A DNA stretch of 64,000 bases from Phocicoccus pinnipedialis (GCF_903994035.1 NZ_CAJEWB010000010.1:62001-126000); one strand, 5' to 3'. Shown: positions 53,140-63,935, counted from the stretch's first letter. Notes: generated by a model not told the origin, from the letters alone. Program-made: numbers and translations.

Positions 53140-54213
53140 ATGGATAAGCAACTAGAAATTTTAAAATCATTAACAGATGCAAATGGGGTTTCGGGCTTCG
53201 AAACGGAAGTTAAAGAACTGATGAGGGATTACTTAGAGCCAAACTCTGATTCGATTATTGAAGATAATCTCGGTGGAATTTTTGGTAAAAAAGACGCGAA
53301 GTCTGGTAACAAGACTATTTTAATTGGTGGACACCTCGACGAAATCGGCTTTATGATCACTGAAATTGATGAAAAAGGGTACTTAAAATTCACTCCAATC
53401 GGTGGATGGTGGAACCAAGTGTTACTTTCACAGCGTATGACTGTTGTGACTGAAAAAGGTAACTTAGTGGGTGTTGTGGGTTCAAAACCACCACACGTGT
53501 TAAGTCCAGAAGAGAGAAAAAAACCAGTTGACCTTAAAGACATGTTCATCGATATCGGTGTTGCAAGCAAAGAAGAAGCTGAAGCGGTTGGCGTTCAACT
53601 TGGTGACATCATTGTGCCATACACTGAATTCACACAAATGGCGAACAAAGATTATCTACTTGCGAAAGCTTTCGACAACCGCTATGGTTGTGCACTTGCT
53701 GTCGAAGTATTAGAAAAACTTAAAGATGTAGATACAAACATCAACGTAGTATCCGGAGCAACTGTTCAAGAAGAAGTGGGACTTCGTGGCGCAAAAACTG
53801 CTGCTTACAAAGTGAAGCCGGACCTTGCAATCGCAGTGGACGTTGGTCTTGCAACGGATTCACCTGGAATGGATTCAAGAAATGGTAAAGGGAACTTAGG
53901 AGAAGGTCCATTATTACTCTTACTCGACGGATCTAACATCGGTCACGTGGGTTTCAGACGTCATATCCAAAAGGTTGCTAAGGATAAAAATATTAATGTG
54001 CAACTTCAGGCAATCCCAGGAGGCGGTACGGATGCGGGTAGCTTCCATACAAGTCACGAAGGGGTACCTTCAGTGGCAATCGGCGTACCACTTCGTTATA
54101 TGCATTCAAATGTTTCTATCATGCATAGACAAGATTTTAAAGATGCAGTAGATTTAGTCGTAGAAATCATCAAATCTTTAGATGACGAGACAGTTGATTC
54201 AATCAAATGGTAA
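53140..54213 (+). CDS. M42-family aminopeptidase (YsdC/FrvX-like)
   Basis: A 357-residue cobalt/zinc aminopeptidase of family M42, which forms dodecameric tetrahedral shells that trim peptides. Metal ligands are in GGHLDEIGFMI, AFDNRYGCALA (bridging Asp), GATVQEEVGLRGA (catalytic Glu pair), AIAVDVGLA and, late, SFHTSHEGVPSVAIGVPLRYMHS. GGAGG precedes the ATG. It stands between rplT and the SpoU methyltransferase gene, as in B. subtilis (ysdC-ysgA region), and overlaps the latter by seven bases. Confidence 0.9.
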   Translation: MDKQLEILKSLTDANGVSGFETEVKELMRDYLEPNSDSIIEDNLGGIFGKKDAKSGNKTILIGGHLDEIGFMITEIDEKGYLKFTPIGGWWNQVLLSQRMTVVTEKGNLVGVVGSKPPHVLSPEERKKPVDLKDMFIDIGVASKEEAEAVGVQLGDIIVPYTEFTQMANKDYLLAKAFDNRYGCALAVEVLEKLKDVDTNINVVSGATVQEEVGLRGAKTAAYKVKPDLAIAVDVGLATDSPGMDSRNGKGNLGEGPLLLLLDGSNIGHVGFRRHIQKVAKDKNINVQLQAIPGGGTDAGSFHTSHEGVPSVAIGVPLRYMHSNVSIMHRQDFKDAVDLVVEIIKSLDDETVDSIKW

Positions 54214-54932
54214 TCACTTCGAAAGATAATGCGCGTATTAAAGAAGTGCGCAAACTTCAAAAGAAAAAAACGAGAGACAAAGAACGGCAGTTTTTAATTG
54301 AAGGGGAGCATTTAATAGACGTTGCAATTGAAAACAACGCAGATATTAAAGAAGTCTTCATCCTTGAAAACAAAACGTTCGATCTGAACATAGATTCTTT
54401 AAAAGTCACTATTGTAAATGATGTTGTCATGAAGTCGATCTCCACACTTGTGACACCACCAGGCATACTCGCTATAGTGGGAGAATCTGAGTGTATTGAA
54501 AACAGTCAGCGTGTGTTGATTATTGATAGTGTACAAGATCCAGGTAACTTAGGTACGTTGATTCGTACAGCTGACGCGTTCAATTTTAAGCAAATTGTGA
54601 TGAGTCATGACACAGTAGATGCTTATAATGAAAAAGTACTTAGAAGCGCTCAAGGGTCTCACTTCCACGTGTCATTAATACGTACAGATTTAAACGAGTT
54701 TTTAGATGGTTTTGAAGGTGTCGTCCTAACGACTTCACTTGAAGGCAGTACAGATTTCACGATTGATGAATCAAACAATGTTGCCCTTATTCTCGGGAAC
54801 GAAGGTCGAGGCGTCAGTACTGAGTTAATTGAAAGAAGTGACAAACTATTTAAGATTGATATGACGGGTCATGCTGAAAGTTTAAATGTAGCAGTTGCTG
54901 GTGGAATCTTGATGCATCAGTTCAGAATTTGA
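54207..54932 (+). CDS. TrmH/SpoU-family RNA 2'-O-methyltransferase (YsgA-like)
   Basis: A 241-residue enzyme with an N-terminal L30e-like substrate-binding region (RQFLIEGEHLIDVAIEN) and a SPOUT trefoil-knot domain: DSVQDPGNLGTLIRTADAF (motif 1), VALILGNEGRGVS (motif 2) and IDMTGHAESLNVAVAGGILMHQ (motif 3). It probably methylates a 23S rRNA ribose. Target is unknown. It has no clear SD, starts in the end of the M42 gene and is likely translated by coupling. It lies just before pheST as in other Bacilli. Confidence 0.9.
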   Translation: MVITSKDNARIKEVRKLQKKKTRDKERQFLIEGEHLIDVAIENNADIKEVFILENKTFDLNIDSLKVTIVNDVVMKSISTLVTPPGILAIVGESECIENSQRVLIIDSVQDPGNLGTLIRTADAFNFKQIVMSHDTVDAYNEKVLRSAQGSHFHVSLIRTDLNEFLDGFEGVVLTTSLEGSTDFTIDESNNVALILGNEGRGVSTELIERSDKLFKIDMTGHAESLNVAVAGGILMHQFRI

Positions 54933-54957
54933 AAAATTAAGAGAATCAATGTATAAT
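54929..54957 (+). promoter_or_regulatory. pheST promoter
   Basis: TTGAAA (54929-54934) overlapping the stop of the methyltransferase gene, a 17-base spacer and a perfect TATAAT (54952-54957). Confidence 0.82.
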
Positions 54958-54964
54958 TTATATA

Positions 54965-55181
54965 TTAATAAAACATATATATTTCAGATGAAATAGGCAT
55001 AAATGACAAGGCTTGTTATACAGAGAGAAGTGGATGGGTGAGAACACTTCAAATGAGCGTCAGGGTTCACCTAATGATGAAATAGAGCGTCATTCACTTA
55101 CGGATGATAAGTGCCTGGAATAGCCAGGAATTTAGGTGGTACCACGGAACTCCGTCCTATAGTATGGACGGGGTTCTTTTT
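54965..55181 (+). promoter_or_regulatory. T-box riboswitch of pheST
   Basis: The T-box AGGTGGTACCACGG (55134-55147) overlaps a terminator with arms GAACTCCGTCC/GGACGGGGTTC (55147-55157 with 55166-55176, one wobble) and five T. TTC at 55066-55068 in CAGGGTTCACC is a fitting phenylalanine specifier. Uncharged tRNA-Phe would allow read-through. Confidence 0.9.
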
Positions 55182-55212
55182 GTTTTATTTTAAAAAATTA
55201 TGAGGTGAAATC

Positions 55213-56274
55213 ATGGTAAATTTCGAAGAGATTAAACAGTCATTTCTAAGTGCTTTAGACGCAGCAACAGATATGAAACAACTTCAAGATGTACGCGTTA
55301 AGTTCTTAGGAAAAAAAGGACACGTTTCTACACTCATGCAACATATGAGAGAAATTCCAAATGAAGAAAAAAAAGCATATGGTCAAAAAGTTAACGCACT
55401 ACGTACAGAGGTTACTGAGCAGTTAGAAACAGCAATCAAAGAACTAGAAGAAAGACTACTTCAAGAAAAACTAGAAAAAGAAACCCTCGATGTTTCCTTA
55501 CCAGGACGTATGTTTACTCAAGGGGGGCTTCACCCAATCGATCGCATCATCACAGATATTGAAGATTTCTTCTTAGGTCTTGGATACGAAGTGAGAGAAG
55601 GGTATGAAGTTGAGACAGACTACTTCAACTTTGAAGCATTAAACTTACCAAAAACTCACCCAGCACGTGACATGCAAGACAGTTTCTATATCTCTGATGA
55701 GACATTACTCAGAACACATACGTCCCCTGTTCAAGCGCGTGTACTAAACCAAGCGGATGGTAAAGGACCAATTAAGATTATCTGTCCAGGTAAAGTGTAC
55801 CGTCGTGATAGTGACGATGCGACACATTCACATCAATTTACACAAATTGAAGGTCTGGTTGTCGATAAAAACATCCATCTCTCAGACTTAAAGGGAACCT
55901 TAGAACTCCTCGCTAAAGCGCTTTTCGGTGATGAACGTGAAATTCGTTTACGTCCAAGCTATTTCCCATTCACTGAACCAAGTGTCGAAGTAGACGTGTC
56001 TTGCTTCAAGTGCGGGGGAGCAGGCTGTAACGTGTGTAAACAATCCGGTTGGATAGAAATTTTAGGTGCCGGAATGGTACATCCGAATGTACTTGAAATG
56101 GCAGGATTCGATTCAAAAGAATACTCAGGCTTCGCATTTGGTCTTGGGCCAGACCGTATCGCAATGCTGACTTACGGTATTGAAGACATCAGACATTTAT
56201 ATACAAATGATTTACGTTTCTTAGAGCAATTTAAATATTCAGAAGATAGAGGTGTCGTACATGAGAGTCTCTAA
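55213..56274 (+). CDS. pheS: Phenylalanyl-tRNA synthetase alpha subunit
   Basis: A 353-residue catalytic alpha subunit of the heterotetrameric enzyme. The N-terminal coiled coil (about 1-85) is followed by the class II core: [21 protein letters not shown] (motif 1 area), [33 protein letters not shown] (motif 2), a short metal-like cluster [17 protein letters not shown] and [14 protein letters not shown] (motif 3). GAGGTGA is the SD. It overlaps pheT by 14 bases. Confidence 0.97.
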   Translation: MVNFEEIKQSFLSALDAATDMKQLQDVRVKFLGKKGHVSTLMQHMREIPNEEKKAYGQKVNALRTEVTEQLETAIKELEERLLQEKLEKETLDVSLPGRMFTQGGLHPIDRIITDIEDFFLGLGYEVREGYEVETDYFNFEALNLPKTHPARDMQDSFYISDETLLRTHTSPVQARVLNQADGKGPIKIICPGKVYRRDSDDATHSHQFTQIEGLVVDKNIHLSDLKGTLELLAKALFGDEREIRLRPSYFPFTEPSVEVDVSCFKCGGAGCNVCKQSGWIEILGAGMVHPNVLEMAGFDSKEYSGFAFGLGPDRIAMLTYGIEDIRHLYTNDLRFLEQFKYSEDRGVVHESL

Positions 56275-58663
56275 AGAGTGGTTAGAAACATTTATTTCAG
56301 TTGACGCAGATACTGAAACCCTTGCTGAAACAATTACAAGAGGTGGTATCGAGGTAGATGACATTATCGACTACACAAAAGATATCAAAAATCTTGTTAT
56401 TGGGTATGTGGCGCATGTTAAGCAACACCCTGAAGCAAATAAACTTAAGCTATGCCAAGTGAATACAGGGGACGAAACAGTACAAATCGTATGTGGTGCA
56501 CCAAATGTGAAAGCAGATAGCTACGTAATCGTTTCCAAAGTAGGAGGCAGGCTCCCAGGCGGCATCAAGATTAAAAAAGCCAAGCTACGTGGGGAAGAAT
56601 CATACGGCATGATCTGTAGTCTAGAAGAGATTGGTATTTCTGAAGATTTTATTCCAGAAGAATTTAAAGATGGGATCTTTATTTTTAACGAAGAACAAAC
56701 GCCAGGAACGAATGCACTAGAAGCATTATATCTCGACGACCAAGTGTTAGAGTTCGACCTAACACCAAACCGTAAGGACGCACTATCAATGATCGGTACA
56801 GCATACGAAGTACGCGCATTATTTGGTGGTGAAGTAATTGAACCAAAACGCGATATGACAGAAACAGATGATATTTCAGGTATCTCGGTTAAAAACGAAG
56901 ACAGTGAAGCAGTGCCGTTTTATGCTTTACGTAAAGTAAACAATGTAAAGATTATGCCATCACCCGTATGGATGCAACATCGTCTATTAAAAGCAGGTAT
57001 CCGTCCAATTAATAACGTCGTAGATATTTCTAACTACGTGTTACTCGAATTTGGCCAGCCGCTTCATATCTTTGATTACGACAACCTCGGTTCGAAGGAA
57101 ATCGTTACACGCCGTGCAAAGAAAGATGAAAAGATGACTACTCTAGATGGTAAAGAACGCACGTTATTAGAGTCTGATATTGTAATTACAAACGGTAAAG
57201 AACCTGTAGCATTAGCAGGGGTCATGGGTGGAGATTTCTCTGAAGTTACTGACAATACAACAAACGTGGTAATCGAGTCTGCATTATTTGAACCTGTGTC
57301 AATTCGTAAGACATCTGGTCGTTTGAACTTAAGAAGTGAAGCATCCAGTCGTTTTGAAAAGGGTGTATCACATGAGTTTGTATTAAAAGCACTTGACCGA
57401 ACTGCTTATTTACTCGAAACACTTGCAGGTGGAACAGTCGAAAAAGGCATCGTTTCTGACGGTGCACTTGACTTAACGCCAACAGAAATCGACACTTCAG
57501 TAAGCTTCATCAATAACCGTTTAGGATTAGACTTAAATGCGGATGAAATCACAGAAACGCTAGATAAACTTGGTATTGATGTAAAACTTGACGGAGACAA
57601 CATCCATGCAATTATCCCGTCACGTCGTGATGATCTTAAGATTCCTGAAGACATCACGGAAGAAGTTGCGCGAATTTACGGTTATGATAACTTGCCATCG
57701 ACATTACCTGTGTATTCAGAAATTACGCCAGGTCGTTTAACAGATAACCAAGTAAAGACTAGGGTCATCAAAAAGCAACTATCATCACTTGGACTTTCAG
57801 GCGCAATCAACTATGCACTTACTGAGGAATCACGCGTAAAAGAATTTACGAATGCGTCTGAAGGACTGAAGCTCAAAATGCCGATGAGTGAGATTCACTC
57901 AACGCTAAGAACGAGTCTTATCCCTCACTTAGTTGATAATGTTACTTATAACATGAACAGACAACGTAAATCAGTGTCACTATATGAAATGGGTAAAGTG
58001 TTCGAGACTCATGGACAAGATAAACTACCAACAGAAATTACGAAGCTCGCTGCTGTAATTTCTGGACCTCAATATCATGTGGAATGGTTAGGCGCATCAC
58101 TATCTCCTGATTTCTATACATTAAAAGGTATTTTAGAGAGTGTGTTTACAAGACTTTCTCTTAAGCCGCATGTGACTTATGAACGTACAACGGAATATGC
58201 CGAACTTCATCCTGGACGTACGGCACATGTGTTATTAAAAGGTAAAGTCATCGGTTTAATTGGTGAACTACATCCGAAGTATGCGAAGGATCATGACTTA
58301 AACCAAACAACTGTATTTGAAGTTAACTTAGATGAGATGTACAAAGAAACGGAAGGTACGATTCGCTATGAACAGTTACCTAAGTATCCACAAATCACTC
58401 GTGATATTGCATTAGAAGTGAATAGCGAAGTGACAGTTCAAGACATCATCGACCTAATTTATAAACAGAACGTGAAACACCTAATCAATGTTGAACCATT
58501 TGATGTATATGAAGGAGAACACATTGAAGCGGGTAAAAAGTCTGTTGCACTGCATCTTACTTACTTGAATAAAGAAGAAACGCTCACTGATGAAATAGTT
58601 GAAACACTACATGCACCAATTGTTGATGCGCTTCTAGCAGAAGGGTTTAAAATCAGAGCGTAG
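56261..58663 (+). CDS. pheT: Phenylalanyl-tRNA synthetase beta subunit
   Basis: An 800-residue beta subunit from ATG 56261, six bases after AGAGGTG. The in-frame codon nine bases earlier is rejected. Domains: tRNA-binding EMAP-like domain (about 40-150: [25 protein letters not shown]), B3/B4 editing domain (about 215-385), B5, the catalytic-like core, and a C-terminal ferredoxin-fold anticodon-binding domain ([22 protein letters not shown]). Full length. It ends with an intrinsic terminator. Confidence 0.97.
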   Translation: MRVSKEWLETFISVDADTETLAETITRGGIEVDDIIDYTKDIKNLVIGYVAHVKQHPEANKLKLCQVNTGDETVQIVCGAPNVKADSYVIVSKVGGRLPGGIKIKKAKLRGEESYGMICSLEEIGISEDFIPEEFKDGIFIFNEEQTPGTNALEALYLDDQVLEFDLTPNRKDALSMIGTAYEVRALFGGEVIEPKRDMTETDDISGISVKNEDSEAVPFYALRKVNNVKIMPSPVWMQHRLLKAGIRPINNVVDISNYVLLEFGQPLHIFDYDNLGSKEIVTRRAKKDEKMTTLDGKERTLLESDIVITNGKEPVALAGVMGGDFSEVTDNTTNVVIESALFEPVSIRKTSGRLNLRSEASSRFEKGVSHEFVLKALDRTAYLLETLAGGTVEKGIVSDGALDLTPTEIDTSVSFINNRLGLDLNADEITETLDKLGIDVKLDGDNIHAIIPSRRDDLKIPEDITEEVARIYGYDNLPSTLPVYSEITPGRLTDNQVKTRVIKKQLSSLGLSGAINYALTEESRVKEFTNASEGLKLKMPMSEIHSTLRTSLIPHLVDNVTYNMNRQRKSVSLYEMGKVFETHGQDKLPTEITKLAAVISGPQYHVEWLGASLSPDFYTLKGILESVFTRLSLKPHVTYERTTEYAELHPGRTAHVLLKGKVIGLIGELHPKYAKDHDLNQTTVFEVNLDEMYKETEGTIRYEQLPKYPQITRDIALEVNSEVTVQDIIDLIYKQNVKHLINVEPFDVYEGEHIEAGKKSVALHLTYLNKEETLTDEIVETLHAPIVDALLAEGFKIRA

Positions 58664-58670
58664 ACTAAAG

Positions 58671-58700
58671 CCGTCCTTACATTATAAGGACGGTATTTTT
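58671..58700 (+). terminator. pheST terminator
   Basis: Nine-base stem CCGTCCTTA/TAAGGACGG (58671-58679 with 58685-58693), followed by TATTTTT. Confidence 0.82.
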
Positions 58701-58825
58701 ATCTGAATAATAATTGCACTTACTTGTTAATAAAAACCGTTATCGCTATAATAAATAGCATATCAAGTTAAGTTCCAGAGTATAATAAAGTAATACTAGA
58801 ACAGATTGAGAAAAAGGGTTAGCAT

Positions 58826-59353
58826 ATGACATTACTTATATTACTATTAATAATGATTGGCATGATTGTTGGATTCAGACGTGGTGGATTATTATCAATA
58901 ATCCACTTATTTGGTACAATCTCTGCAATTATAATTGCTCGAATCAATTATAAGGCGCTTGGTAACAGGCTGGATCTCATCATGCCTTATCCATCAAGCG
59001 CTATAGAAATGGATAGCGCAATTTTAAAACAAATTGCGAACCTAGAAGAAGCTTATTACTATATGGCTGCATTCTTCTTTATATTCGTGATTGCTAAACT
59101 TGTTATTCAACTATTCATTAGTACGTTTGACTACTTGCAACAGGTTCAATTTCACTTTATTGCATCATCAGTAGCAGGCGTTATATTTGGTTTGATTGAA
59201 ATGATTTTTGTTCTTGTTGTTGTATTAGCATTTGCTGCGACAATTCCAATGGATGCACTTCAAAATGCGATTAATGGGTCTGGTTTGGCAAAATTTATTT
59301 TAAATCACACACTAATATTATCTGAACGCATGATGAGTTGGATGCAAATATAG
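58826..59353 (+). CDS. CvpA-family membrane protein
   Basis: A 175-residue protein with about four membrane helices. It starts TLLILLLIMIGMIVGFRRGGLLSIIHLFG, the family signature (colicin V production protein CvpA; YshB in Bacillus). Function in Gram-positives is unclear. The SD is weak (AAAGGG). In Staphylococcus rnhC and zapA usually separate pheT and cvpA. Neither is present here. Confidence 0.82.
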   Translation: MTLLILLLIMIGMIVGFRRGGLLSIIHLFGTISAIIIARINYKALGNRLDLIMPYPSSAIEMDSAILKQIANLEEAYYYMAAFFFIFVIAKLVIQLFISTFDYLQQVQFHFIASSVAGVIFGLIEMIFVLVVVLAFAATIPMDALQNAINGSGLAKFILNHTLILSERMMSWMQI

Positions 59354-59379
59354 GACCTTATCTTTGGGTCCTATTTTTT
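59351..59379 (+). terminator. Weak terminator between cvpA and polX
   Basis: Seven-base stem TAGGACC/GGTCCTA (59351-59357 with 59367-59373) and six T. It sits only a few bases before the polX SD, so some read-through into polX is likely. Confidence 0.65.
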
Positions 59380-59391
59380 ATGGAGGTACGT

Positions 59392-61098
59392 ATGTCAGAA
59401 ATTACTAAAAAAGATATTATTCATATGTTAGAAGAAATCGCGATATACTTAGAGTTAAACCTTGAGAACAATTTTAGAGTATCCGCGTATAGAAGAGCAG
59501 CGAACGCGCTCGAATCTGATAACAGAAGTCTAAGTGAGATGGACTCATTTAAAGGTATTAAAGGTATAGGTAAAGGTACTGAAGCGTTAATTAATACGTA
59601 CCTTGAGACAGGAAAGTCTGAACTTTTAGAAGAATTAAAAGCACACACGCCAGGTGGACTTGTCCAAATGACAAAGATTCCAGGGCTAGGAGCGAAGCGT
59701 GTTGCGAAGATTTATGAAGCAACAGGTATCGTGACGATTGATGAATTGAAATCACTATGTGAAAATAATGAACTTCAAAAATTACCAGGGTTTGGTAAAA
59801 AGACAGAAGAGAATATTTTAAATGGTATTACAGAATTGTTAACGAAACCAGATCGTTATCCAATCGATCAGATTCTGAAATTTAGACGGCTTGTTGAAGA
59901 TAAAATTAATGAATTCGAATTTGTTGAAAAATACGACGTTGCGGGAAGTGCAAGACGTTTTAAAGAGACAAGTGGAGATTTAGACTATATCGTGAAAACG
60001 AGTGATGTGTCTGCCTTTATCAGCAACATGAAAGAGAGCAACTTCTTCAAGTCTGTAATCGCTGAAGGCGAGAAGAAGTTTTCAATTGTAATTAAAGATG
60101 ATTTTAATGAAATCAATACAGACTTTAGATTTATTCAAGGAGATGAGTACTACTCGACGTTACAACACTTCACAGGATCTAAAGACCACAATGTACGAAT
60201 GAGGCAGATTGCAAAGACGCGCGGTGAGAGTATCAGTGAGTATGGTGTAAAATGTGAAGACGGTCGTATACTAACTTTTGATAGCGAAGCAGCATTTTAC
60301 AAATATTTTGATGTACCATTTATTCCACCTTCGATGCGTGAGACCGGCCAAGAAATCGATATGGATATTTCTAACATTGTGACTCTTGACGATATTAGAG
60401 GAGATATTCATATGCACACAACGTATAGTGACGGTGCAATGAATATTGAAGAGATGGTCGAAGCATGTATTGAACGGGGTTATGAGTACATGGTCATCAC
60501 GGATCACTCTAAAAGTCTTGTAGTAGCAAATGGTCTAAATGAAACACGTCTTTATAAACAGATTGAAGAAATCAAAAAGCTAAATGATAAATACACGGAG
60601 ATCGATATTTACGCAGGAACTGAGATGGATATCCTTGCAGATGGGACTCTCGACTTTAGTGACGATACGCTACAAGCGCTTGATTATGTGATTGCTGCGA
60701 TTCATTCAAGTTTCAGTCAGAGTGAAGCGGAAATTATGGAGCGACTAAAGAATGCGTGTTACAATCCATATGTTAGACACATTGCACATCCAACAGGAAG
60801 AATCATTGGCGCAAGAAATGGATATCGTGTAAATATGGATGAGCTCATTATGATGGCTAAAGAAACGCACACTGTTCTTGAAGTTAATGCAAATCCAAAG
60901 AGACTTGATTTATCTGCAGATGTCATTAAACATAAAGATTTAATGTTGACTGTGAATACAGATGCGCACCATACGCGTCATCTTGATTTTATGAAATATG
61001 GAATCGCAACGCTCCAAAAAGGTCTGATTAGAAAAGACCAAGTGGTGAATACAATGAGCCGCGAAGCATTTAAACAATTTATAAAAAATGGTAAGTGA
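59392..61098 (+). CDS. polX: DNA polymerase X (PolX, bacterial PHP type)
   Basis: A 568-residue family X DNA polymerase from ATG 59392 (TGGAGG upstream; the longer frame reads through the cvpA terminator). Order: 8-kDa helix-hairpin domain (RVSAYRRAANALES, GIKGIGKGTEALI, IPGLGAKRVAKIYEATG), fingers/palm (DVAGSARRFKETSGDLDYIV with catalytic Asp pair), thumb, and a C-terminal PHP phosphoesterase (GDIHMHTTYSDGAMNIEEMV, ITDHSKS, GTEMDIL, HIAHPTGR, VNTDAHH). The PHP domain gives 3'-5' exonuclease or AP-endonuclease action in B. subtilis. It serves in base-excision repair and is followed by mutS2. Confidence 0.95.
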   Translation: MSEITKKDIIHMLEEIAIYLELNLENNFRVSAYRRAANALESDNRSLSEMDSFKGIKGIGKGTEALINTYLETGKSELLEELKAHTPGGLVQMTKIPGLGAKRVAKIYEATGIVTIDELKSLCENNELQKLPGFGKKTEENILNGITELLTKPDRYPIDQILKFRRLVEDKINEFEFVEKYDVAGSARRFKETSGDLDYIVKTSDVSAFISNMKESNFFKSVIAEGEKKFSIVIKDDFNEINTDFRFIQGDEYYSTLQHFTGSKDHNVRMRQIAKTRGESISEYGVKCEDGRILTFDSEAAFYKYFDVPFIPPSMRETGQEIDMDISNIVTLDDIRGDIHMHTTYSDGAMNIEEMVEACIERGYEYMVITDHSKSLVVANGLNETRLYKQIEEIKKLNDKYTEIDIYAGTEMDILADGTLDFSDDTLQALDYVIAAIHSSFSQSEAEIMERLKNACYNPYVRHIAHPTGRIIGARNGYRVNMDELIMMAKETHTVLEVNANPKRLDLSADVIKHKDLMLTVNTDAHHTRHLDFMKYGIATLQKGLIRKDQVVNTMSREAFKQFIKNGK

Positions 61099-61103
61099 TA
61101 ATA

Positions 61104-63431
61104 ATGAATGAAAGAACATTAAGAGCATTAGAATTTAATGAGATACTGACACGCTTAAAAGAATATGCGATCAGTGATAAGACAAAACAACAGATTAATA
61201 TAGAAATGTTCCAGACACTTGAAGCGGATGTTATTAAAACATTAAATGAAGTGGATGATGCACTAACTATGTTGAGATACCGTCCAGTGGAAATGGCCGG
61301 CATTCAAGATATTACAGCTTACGTGAAACGTGCCAAAATTGGTAGTGTTTTAACAGTAAATGAACTACTTGCAATTAAACAAATGTTGAATCGCAAAGAC
61401 ACACTTATTGGTGTGTTCAACGAGTTCTATGACAAAGAGATTGAGCTTGAAACGCTATCACACTATGAGCGTGCACTACCAACTGAACGTAGTCTTTATA
61501 ACAGGATTGTAGAAACAGTAGATGAAACAGGTGTGCTCGATCATGCATCGTCTACTTTGCTATCTATTCGTAAAAAGATATCAAGAGAAGAAGCAGGAAT
61601 CAGAACACGCTTAAACGATATTATGAGAAAGCATTCTAAAAAGCTTTCAGATAGTCTAGTGACGATGCGTAATAATAGATATGTGTTACCTGTTAAAGCA
61701 GACGCTCAGGGTGAAATTAAAGGTATTATTCATGATGTATCTACGTCGGGACTTACTGTATATATAGAACCTATGGCAATAGTCGAAATCAGTAACAAAA
61801 TCCAACATTTACGTGAAGATGAAAAGAATGAAGTCAGTAAGATCTTAGCTGAACTGACTGGACTTGTTGCAGAGCATGAGTATGATCTACTGCAGATCGA
61901 CGAAGTGCTTCATATCTTTGACCTCATATTTGCAAAAGCTAAATACGGTATGAGTTATAAGGGAACGATACCTGCGATTGGTGAAGACGAGCGCATTCAT
62001 CTTGTAAATGCATTCCACCCATTGATTGATATCAATCAAGTTGTAAAGAATGATATCTTTGTAGATCGTGATACAAAAGGTGTCATTATCACCGGGCCGA
62101 ACACGGGTGGTAAGACAGTGACTATTAAGACAATCGGTTTGTCTGTCATGATGGCGCAATGTGGAATTCCGATTCCGGCTCTAGACGGATCTAGACTTAG
62201 ACTCTTTGAAAGTATCTATGCGGATATCGGTGATGAGCAGTCGATCGAACAATCACTCTCTACATTCTCCAGTCACTTAACGAATATTGCAGATATCTTA
62301 AATAGAGTAGATGAGAAGAGTTTAGTGATACTCGATGAGCTGGGGGCCGGTACAGACCCTGAAGAAGGTGCGGCACTTGCAATCAGTATTTTAGAGTTCT
62401 TATTAGATAGACATGTGACAGTGATTTCGACAACACACTATCCGGAACTTAAATCATTCTCATATGGACGTACAAATACAATTAACGCATCTATGGAGTT
62501 TGACCTGACCACTTTATCTCCAACATATCGATTACTTATGGGGATACCCGGTAAGTCGAATGCATTTGAGATTTCAGAGAAGCTTGGTTTAAATCGGGGT
62601 GTCATCGACCGTGCACGTGCATTGTCTGGAAGAGATAACTATGAAATTAACGAAATGATTGGTGCGTTAGAAAGACATACAACTCTTGCCCGGGACAACG
62701 AACTTGAAACTGAGCGCCTCTTAAAGAACGTTGAAATTCTAAAGCAAGAGCTAGAAGATTATAAAGAGAAGTTTGAACGTGAAAAGAACGCGATGATTGA
62801 AGCGGCTGAAGAAAAAGCGAATGAAATTATTAAAGAATCAGAACAAAAAGCAAAAGATATCATAGACGAGCTAGAACTCATGAAGACGCTTGGTGCAGAC
62901 TCGATCGAACAGCACAAGTTAATCGAAGCTAAGAAGTCATTATCAGATAGTTATTATCACAAAGATATCAAGAAAGATGTCAAAAATGTTGTTGAGGAAA
63001 CGCTCAATGTTGGAGACGAAGTTGACGTATTAACATATGGACAAAAAGGGGTTGTCATTGATATCGAAGGCAATGACATCTCTGTACAGATGGGTATTAT
63101 CAAGATGAAAGTGAAAAAAGATGAACTCAAAAAACGTAAACAAGAGAAGAAAAAAGCACCAACATTGAAGCGGGTATCAAGAATGAACGTGTCAAATTCT
63201 CTCGACTTACGTGGAGAGAGATATGAAGATGCAATGATTAGACTCGACCGCTATCTCGATCAAGTGGTACTATCAAACTTAACTGAAGTAGAAATAATTC
63301 ATGGTAAAGGTACAGGCGCATTACAAAAAGGTGTGCAGCAACATTTAAAGAGACATTCAAAAGTCGCGAAGTTTAGAGGTGGCTTACCAAGTGAAGGTGG
63401 CTTTGGTGTAACCATCGTCACAATGAAGTAG
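61104..63431 (+). CDS. mutS2: MutS2 endonuclease
   Basis: A 775-residue MutS2 from ATG 61104; the GTG at 61095 overlaps the polX stop region. It lacks the mismatch-recognition domain of MutS. The core and clamp helices are followed by the ATPase: GVIITGPNTGGKTVTIKT (Walker A), STFSSHLTNI, LVILDELGAGTDPEEGAALA (Walker B) and STTHYPELK. Then come a long coiled coil (about 520-620), a KOW-like segment, and the C-terminal Smr nuclease domain (LDLRGERYEDAM, IIHGKGTGALQKGVQQHL). In Bacillus it acts on collided ribosomes or recombination intermediates. Confidence 0.95.
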   Translation: MNERTLRALEFNEILTRLKEYAISDKTKQQINIEMFQTLEADVIKTLNEVDDALTMLRYRPVEMAGIQDITAYVKRAKIGSVLTVNELLAIKQMLNRKDTLIGVFNEFYDKEIELETLSHYERALPTERSLYNRIVETVDETGVLDHASSTLLSIRKKISREEAGIRTRLNDIMRKHSKKLSDSLVTMRNNRYVLPVKADAQGEIKGIIHDVSTSGLTVYIEPMAIVEISNKIQHLREDEKNEVSKILAELTGLVAEHEYDLLQIDEVLHIFDLIFAKAKYGMSYKGTIPAIGEDERIHLVNAFHPLIDINQVVKNDIFVDRDTKGVIITGPNTGGKTVTIKTIGLSVMMAQCGIPIPALDGSRLRLFESIYADIGDEQSIEQSLSTFSSHLTNIADILNRVDEKSLVILDELGAGTDPEEGAALAISILEFLLDRHVTVISTTHYPELKSFSYGRTNTINASMEFDLTTLSPTYRLLMGIPGKSNAFEISEKLGLNRGVIDRARALSGRDNYEINEMIGALERHTTLARDNELETERLLKNVEILKQELEDYKEKFEREKNAMIEAAEEKANEIIKESEQKAKDIIDELELMKTLGADSIEQHKLIEAKKSLSDSYYHKDIKKDVKNVVEETLNVGDEVDVLTYGQKGVVIDIEGNDISVQMGIIKMKVKKDELKKRKQEKKKAPTLKRVSRMNVSNSLDLRGERYEDAMIRLDRYLDQVVLSNLTEVEIIHGKGTGALQKGVQQHLKRHSKVAKFRGGLPSEGGFGVTIVTMK

Positions 63432-63440
63432 GTGGATTAG

Positions 63441-63536
63441 ATGGGATTTGATATGTATAAACTGGCGACTGTCGTGATCGTCTTTGCGGCAATCATGTTT
63501 ATCGCAGGAATCATGTATTTAGCATTTTTTGTATAA
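63441..63536 (+). CDS. 31-residue single-helix membrane protein
   Basis: AGGTGG (63430-63435) lies five bases before ATG 63441. The frame encodes MGFDMYKLATVV..., then a continuous hydrophobic helix (VIVFAAIMFIAGIMYLAFFV) and a stop. It begins nine bases after the mutS2 stop. A good SD, a clean membrane helix and operon position support a real small protein. Family is unknown. It was too short for most gene callers. Confidence 0.5.
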   Translation: MGFDMYKLATVVIVFAAIMFIAGIMYLAFFV

Positions 63537-63608
63537 GCAATTAAATTGTGTATAGAAATAGTCTATATTATAATAAAATCAGTATTTAATTAGTGGAGGT
63601 ATTTTGAA

Positions 63609-63923
63609 ATGGCAATTATTGATGTAAATGATGCAACATTTAAAGAAACAATTGGAGAAGGCGTTAAACTCGTTGACTTCTGGGCACCTTGGTGTGGTCC
63701 GTGTAAGATGATCGCTCCAGTATTAGAAGAGGTTTCTGCAGAGCTCGATGGTAAAGCAGATATCGTAAAACTTAATGTGGATGAAAACCAAGCAACTGCT
63801 GCTGAGTTCGGAGTAATGTCAATTCCAACTCTAATTCTTTTCAAAGATGGCGAAGAAGTTGACAAAGTTGTTGGATTCCAACCAAAAGAGCAATTAACTG
63901 CACTGATTGAAAAACATCTATAA
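63609..63923 (+). CDS. trxA: Thioredoxin
   Basis: A 104-residue thioredoxin, the general cytosolic disulfide reductant, with the active site WAPWCGPCK (Cys 29, Cys 32) and cis-Pro segment [19 protein letters not shown] is the SD. It is the likely donor for Tpx and the methionine sulfoxide reductase encoded earlier in the window. The mutS2-trxA order is standard for Staphylococcus and Bacillus, where uvrC follows. Confidence 0.98.
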   Translation: MAIIDVNDATFKETIGEGVKLVDFWAPWCGPCKMIAPVLEEVSAELDGKADIVKLNVDENQATAAEFGVMSIPTLILFKDGEEVDKVVGFQPKEQLTALIEKHL

Positions 63924-63935
63924 TCAACACTATTT

